From Streptomyces humidus (GTDB taxonomy: Bacteria > Actinomycetota > Actinomycetes > Streptomycetales > Streptomycetaceae): a stretch of 64,000 nt of DNA. The stretch lies in assembly GCF_014649655.1 (NCBI RefSeq), contig NZ_BMTL01000004.1, positions 16,246 to 80,245 of the forward strand, in the 5' to 3' direction. Below are positions 60,113-64,000 of this stretch, piece by piece (within the stretch, counting starts at the first letter, position 1; every line of letters begins with the position of its first letter). Below the pieces are notes generated by a model. It was not told where the DNA came from. It was given only the letters and a program-made list of their open reading frames with translations, and ran no database searches. The translations under genes and the position numbers were made by a program.

Positions 60113-60336
60113 TCGAGGAGCGGAACGCCGAAGGAGAGCCGTTCGGTGAGGAACGGCTCATCCGCTGCGTCGACGCCGTCGAGCAGGTGCACGCGGAGGG
60201 AGGAACGAGGGCCGGGGCCCTGCGGCTCTCCCACGCGCTGAAGCGAGAACGCGCGGGGCGCACCAGTGACGACGCCACCGTCTTCCTGATCCACTGGTGC
60301 GGCGGCGCGGACGACCACCTCACCGTCCTGGAATGA
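60109..60336 (+). pseudogene. Truncated PP2C/SpoIIE-type phosphatase C-terminus
   Basis: A 75-codon frame reading VIEERNAEGEPFGEERLIRC, then AGRTSDDATVFLIHW. This is the C-terminal end of PP2C/SpoIIE-type serine phosphatases (pattern DGVxExR...GEPFGxERL...DDATxLLxxW). All upstream metal-binding motifs are missing, so it cannot be an active phosphatase. It begins at a GTGA overlap with the DUF2267 stop and could still be translated. It most likely marks a deletion that joined the two genes. Confidence 0.65.
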
Positions 60337-60450
60337 CACGGTCGGTCCGGGCGACGGTCTGCCGGTCACGGCCTGAACGGCTTCGCGGACCGGGCCCGCC
60401 CCCCTACCCCCCGACCTCCGGGGCCGGGGAGGCGGGCCGGGCAGGCACGC

Positions 60451-60535
60451 GGGCCGGGGAGGCAGGCGGGCCGGGGAGGCAGGCGGGCCGGGGAGGCAGG
60501 CGGGCCGGGGAGGCAGGCGGGCCGGGGAGGCAGGC
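60451..60535. repeat. Five 17-bp tandem repeats
   Basis: Five identical 17-bp units (GGGCCGGGGAGGCAGGC) lie at 60451-60535, flanked by degenerate copies upstream (from 60421) and downstream. They fill the convergent gap just past the PhoX-type stop at 60550. Copy number probably varies between strains. Confidence 0.95.
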
Positions 60536-60549
60536 GGGCCGGGCTGGAT

Positions 60550-62640
60550 CTAGACGCCGATGTCGCGGCCGTCCTTGCGCCACACGGCCACCACGGCCGG
60601 GCGGACGATCTTCCCCGGCCCGTCCGGCCAGGTGCTCGCCGGCTTGTCCACCGTCGCGCCGTCGACCTCGCCGGGGTGCTGCACCGCGACCAGCACCCGC
60701 CGGTCCTGGACCAGCGGACCGCAGGTCTCCGCGCCGGTCGGCACCGTCAGGAACTGCTTCAGCTCACCGCGCCGCGAGCCGCGTGTCGCGACGCCGAACA
60801 GGCCGTCGTGCGAGCCGAGCTGGTTGCCGTCGGTGGAGATCCACAGGTTGCCGTGCGGGTCGAAGGCCACGTTGTCCGGGCAGGAGATCGGGCTGACGTC
60901 GTCCTTCGGGAAGCCCGCGAAATAGGTCGCAGGGTCGTCGGGGTCACCGGCCACGAGGAACAGCGACCAGGCGAACGAGGTGCTCTCGGGGCGGTTGCGG
61001 CCCTCGGTGAGCTCCAGGATGTGCCCGTGCTTGTTGGCGTTGCGCGGGTTGGCCTCGTCGGCCTTGGCGTTCGCGCCGACACCGCGGTTGCCGTTGTTGG
61101 TGAGCACGACGTACACCTTGCCGGTGACGGGCGAGGGCTGGATGTCCTCCGGCCGGTCCATCTTCGTCGCGCCGACCTTGTCGCCGGCGAGCCGCGTGAA
61201 GACGAAGACCTCCTCGGCGCTCATCCCCTCGACGTGCGAGACGGCCCCCTCGGCCGTCGCGGTGGCGATCGGGATCCACACCCCGCTGCCGTCGAACTCG
61301 CCGTCGGCGGGCAGCCTGCCGGAGCCGTCGATCTCGATCGCGGGGGAGTCGCCGGTGAGCCGGGCGACGTACAGCGTCCCCTCGTCGAGCAGCGACAGAT
61401 TGTGCTCGCGCACCGCGCGGCTCGACCCCTTCTTCATCCGCTTGCTGCCGACGAACTTGTAGAAGTAGTCGAAGCGCTCGTCGTCACCGGAGTAGACGAC
61501 CGGCCGCCCGTCCTCGGTCAGCCGCACGGTCGCGGCCTCGTGCTTGAACCGGCCGAGAGCGGTGTGCTTGCGGGGCGTGGACGTCGGGTCGTACGGGTCG
61601 AACTCGACGACGTAGCCGAACCGGTGGACCTCGTTGGGCTCCTGGGCGACGTCGAACCGCTTGTCGAACCGCTCCCACTTGCGCTCCGTGGCCCCGGTCC
61701 CGATCCCGTACCGCTTGTCCGTGGGCCGGCCGCCGCCTGCGAAGTACTGGTTGAAGTTCTCCTCGCCGTGCAGCGTGGTGCCCCAGGGGGTCGTCCCGCC
61801 GGAGCAGTTGTTGAGCGTGCCGAGGACCTTGCGGCCGGTGGGGTCGGCGGACGTCTTCAGCAGGTCGGACCCTGCGGCGGGCCCGGTCAGCCGGAACTCG
61901 GTGGTGGCGGTGACCCGCCGGTTGAGGTGGTGGCGGGGGACGGCGGTGAGCCTGCCGGTCCTGCGGTCCTCCTCCACGACGACGGCGGCCAGCCCGTGCG
62001 CCGCCCACGCGACCTCGACCTGCCCGCGGGTGGGGTTGGCCGGGTCGTACCCGCGGAACATGAGCACCTCGTCGGTGTACTCGTGGTTGGCGACGAGCAG
62101 TTGGCGGTCGCACTCGCCGGGCAGGGGCAGCAGCGCCAGGAAGTCGTTGTTGTAGCCGAACTGACCGGCCTGGGCCGCGGCCGTCTGGTTCTCCGGGTCG
62201 AAGGCCGGCGCCCCGCGCAGGATGGGCTCGCCCCAGCGGATGACGACGTTCTGCGCGTACCCGTCCGGCACGGTGACGGCGTCGGCGGTGTTCGGGGCGA
62301 CGGAGTCGTAACGCAGCCCGCGAGCGGCCTTGCCGCCCGGCTTCCCGCCCGGCGCACCGCCCGGCCCCCCTGCTGCCTCGGCGGGCACGGCGGCGGCGGA
62401 CGGCGCACCGGCGACTCCGGCGGTCCCCGCGGCGGCCGCGACGGTGACGACGGCGGCGGCGCGCATCACCGACCGGCGGCCGATCGCCCCCGCGATGACG
62501 TCGCCGACGTAGGCGTTGTCACTGGTGTTGGGCACCTCGTGGAAGCAGGCGTCACCGCACCGGAAACGGCAGGTCATGGCGGAGCGTCCGCCGGGATGGG
62601 ACTGGGACGGCGTTCCGATCAACGGCAGAAGCTTGCGCAC
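60550..62640 (-). CDS. PhoX-type (DUF839) secreted phosphatase
   Basis: A 696-residue exported calcium/iron-dependent alkaline phosphatase of the PhoX family. The twin-arginine motif is at residues 55-56 in IGRRSVMRAAAVV, after an N-terminal extension that is normal for actinomycete PhoX. Family marks are LLVANHEYTDEVLMF, CSGGTTPWGTTLHGEENFNQ, GDDERFDYFYKFV and CPDNVAFDPHGNLWISTDGN. GTG 62640 has GGGAG upstream. PHO-box-like repeats lie upstream, so it is probably induced by phosphate starvation through PhoP. Confidence 0.93.
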   Translation of the reverse strand: MRKLLPLIGTPSQSHPGGRSAMTCRFRCGDACFHEVPNTSDNAYVGDVIAGAIGRRSVMRAAAVVTVAAAAGTAGVAGAPSAAAVPAEAAGGPGGAPGGKPGGKAARGLRYDSVAPNTADAVTVPDGYAQNVVIRWGEPILRGAPAFDPENQTAAAQAGQFGYNNDFLALLPLPGECDRQLLVANHEYTDEVLMFRGYDPANPTRGQVEVAWAAHGLAAVVVEEDRRTGRLTAVPRHHLNRRVTATTEFRLTGPAAGSDLLKTSADPTGRKVLGTLNNCSGGTTPWGTTLHGEENFNQYFAGGGRPTDKRYGIGTGATERKWERFDKRFDVAQEPNEVHRFGYVVEFDPYDPTSTPRKHTALGRFKHEAATVRLTEDGRPVVYSGDDERFDYFYKFVGSKRMKKGSSRAVREHNLSLLDEGTLYVARLTGDSPAIEIDGSGRLPADGEFDGSGVWIPIATATAEGAVSHVEGMSAEEVFVFTRLAGDKVGATKMDRPEDIQPSPVTGKVYVVLTNNGNRGVGANAKADEANPRNANKHGHILELTEGRNRPESTSFAWSLFLVAGDPDDPATYFAGFPKDDVSPISCPDNVAFDPHGNLWISTDGNQLGSHDGLFGVATRGSRRGELKQFLTVPTGAETCGPLVQDRRVLVAVQHPGEVDGATVDKPASTWPDGPGKIVRPAVVAVWRKDGRDIGV

Positions 62641-62663
62641 CTTTAATCTCCCCTTGCGTTCCC

Positions 62664-62732
62664 TTGGTGTGAACGTGACGCTAGGGGCGCGCATGTGCGC
62701 GGGCGCTGCGGCGGCGTGAACGGAGAGTGAAT
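62664..62732 (-). promoter_or_regulatory. PHO-box-like direct repeats upstream of PhoX gene
   Basis: On the minus strand two adjacent 11-bp units, ATTCACTCTCC (62732-62722) and GTTCACGCCGC (62721-62711), follow the Streptomyces PhoP pattern GTTCACC-N4. A third single unit GTTCACACCAA lies at 62674-62664, nearer the start codon. Confidence 0.65.
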
Positions 62733-62906
62733 CCCCGGCAGCCACTGGGGCTTCGGGGTGGCGCGAAGCGGGCGTCGAGGCGGTATTGACACGCCCCGGT
62801 TCCGCACACTCACCCCTGCCCAAGATCACCCCACGGGGCCGCTAACCTTACGTGTCCGTCCTGGCCAGGGATTGATGGGCATCAACTCATGCGAAGGGTT
62901 GCGCAA

Positions 62907-64000
62907 ATGGGCATTCTCACTCTCCTGCGGAATGCGTTCGGCAGGTCCCGCAAGGGGCGTACCGCCGAGGCAGAGGGTGCGGAACAGGTTCCTTCGCAGG
63001 AACGAACCGCCACCGAGGGCAGCGAACAGGAGCAGCCGATTCAGGCCGCCCCCACACCCCAGACCGAGCCGAAGCCGGTCCCGACGGTCGCCAAGGTCCC
63101 GGAACCCCGCCCGGCAACCCAGGACGAACACGACCTCGTGGCAGCGGCCTTCGACCACGTCAGCGTCCCGAAGCCCACCAGGTCGGCGGAATCGACCGAG
63201 GTCGACGCCGACGCCGAGGCGAAGACCGACGCGGACGCCACCACCGAGAGCACGGCCGACGCCGAGGCCGCGGCTGAAGCCGAGAACACGGCCGGCACCG
63301 GGGTCGCGGCTGGGGCTGAGGCGGCCGACGCCGGTACGCAGCCGAGCGTCGACGCCGGCGCGGACGCCGGAACCAAGGCTGACGCAGCGGCCGAGACCGA
63401 GGGCGAGAGCGCGACCGAGCGCGCGGACGACTCCGGAGCCGCCGAGGCAGACGCCGACGCCGCCACCGAGAGCACGGCTGACGCCGAGGCCGAGCCCGAC
63501 GCCGAGGCGAAGCCTGCGGAAGTGGAGACGAAGGCCGACGCCGAGGTCGAGGTTACGTCCGAGGCGGACGCCGACGCCGACGCCGAGAGCGCGGCGGACA
63601 CCGAGGGTGCGGCCGAGGTCGAGACCAAGGTCGAGGCCGACGCCGAGAGCGCGGACGACTCGGAGGTCGAGGCGACGGCGGACACGTCGGCTGCGGCCGA
63701 GGCTGCGGATGCAGAGGAGGCCGACGCGGTCGCCGAGACCGAGGCTGCCGCGGAAGCGCCCGCCGCCGAGGACGAGGCCGAGGACGAGGCGGGTGCCCCC
63801 GCCGAGCCCGAGCCGGTCGCGGAGGCCGAGGCCGAGGCGACGGCCGAGGCGCCCGCCTCGGAAGCCGCGCCGCAGACTGCCCCGGACACCGCCCCCGAGC
63901 CGACCGCCGAGGCGGACGCGGCGGCCTCCGAGCCCGAGCCCGAGGCCGAGGTCGCGCCGGAACCCGAGGTCGCCGCGGAGCAGCCCGAGTCCGCTCCGGA
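62907..64000 (+). CDS. Acidic Ala/Glu/Asp-rich protein, truncated by the window edge
   Basis: At least 364 residues, running off the right end. The N-terminus MGILTLLRNAFGRSRKGRTA is short, basic and amphipathic and could bind the membrane. A conserved-looking patch near residue 70-85 (DEHDLVAAAFDHVSVPKPTR) follows. The rest is a highly acidic repeat of EADADA and AEAEAE type with no visible domain. ATG 62907 is preferred over 62889 because GAAGGG lies 8 bp before it. I do not recognise the family; the C-terminal domain lies outside the window. Confidence 0.75.
   Translation, partial: MGILTLLRNAFGRSRKGRTAEAEGAEQVPSQERTATEGSEQEQPIQAAPTPQTEPKPVPTVAKVPEPRPATQDEHDLVAAAFDHVSVPKPTRSAESTEVDADAEAKTDADATTESTADAEAAAEAENTAGTGVAAGAEAADAGTQPSVDAGADAGTKADAAAETEGESATERADDSGAAEADADAATESTADAEAEPDAEAKPAEVETKADAEVEVTSEADADADAESAADTEGAAEVETKVEADAESADDSEVEATADTSAAAEAADAEEADAVAETEAAAEAPAAEDEAEDEAGAPAEPEPVAEAEAEATAEAPASEAAPQTAPDTAPEPTAEADAAASEPEPEAEVAPEPEVAAEQPESAP

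Noticed and set aside
60451..60535. Possible CRISPR array
   Set aside because: The 17-bp units have no spacers between them, and no cas genes are present.

Overview
The window is chromosomal DNA of a Streptomyces-type actinomycete. GC content is very high, third codon positions are strongly G/C, GTG and TTG starts are common, several promoters look leaderless, and the gene families are typical of the genus (XRE-DUF5753/DUF397 pair, DUF397-linked ATPase, BldB-era regulators, LAL regulator, DUF7144 and DUF6445 proteins, a GTGC-loop glycine tRNA beside a cell-wall gene). No plasmid, phage integrase, rRNA or CRISPR was seen.

Left flank (1-6.7 kb): a DUF952 protein, a cold-shock protein with a terminator-like hairpin in its leader, a DEAD-box RNA helicase, a small membrane protein, and a 1022-residue LuxR-type ATPase regulator.

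Centre (6.7-26.8 kb): a complete contractile injection system of the eCIS/phage-tail-like type. A LuxR-type regulator leads into the Pvc16-like cap protein and AAA+ ATPase. A convergent gene encodes a single-pass membrane protein with ChW-like repeats. The structural operon then runs in one direction: sheath, inner tube, a tail-assembly protein, a 52-residue DUF6760-like protein, a 1306-residue Pro/Ala/Ser protein with about 20 VQR motifs, a second tube protein, a LysM tube/baseplate adaptor, a VgrG-type spike, a gp25-like wedge, a J-like baseplate protein, a TIGR02242-like tail protein, and a CisA-like membrane protein. I see no tail-fibre gene, no PAAR tip and no recognisable toxin. This fits the intracellular, cell-death-linked CIS known from S. 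coelicolor rather than a secreted weapon. The operon is closed by a strong hairpin.

27-34 kb is a cell-envelope block: an unusual glycine tRNA whose T-loop reads GTGC instead of GTTC, a LytR-CpsA-Psr enzyme, a lysyl-oxidase-like copper protein, a GH26 glycosidase, an M23 peptidase, a DUF7144 membrane protein and a lipoprotein.

34-46.5 kb is accessory and regulatory: a DUF6445 oxygenase, an Rpn-like nuclease, a WhiJ-type trio (ATPase, XRE-DUF5753, DUF397), an IS630 remnant, a PucR regulator, a PLP decarboxylase, a perfect 50-bp palindrome in non-coding DNA, a MOSC protein with a 17-bp frameshifting duplication, a TetR/NmrA divergent pair, a DedA protein and a DUF4142 protein.

46.5-64 kb holds metabolic and signalling genes: a GH13 glucosidase, a nucleoside hydrolase, a TPR-containing XRE regulator divergent from a 56-residue secreted peptide and next to a degenerate caspase-like protein, membrane proteins including FUSC, a WYL regulator with a VOC protein, an Hsp20 with DUF2267 and a truncated PP2C phosphatase, a PhoX-type phosphatase with PHO boxes, and a truncated acidic Ala/Glu-rich protein at the right edge.
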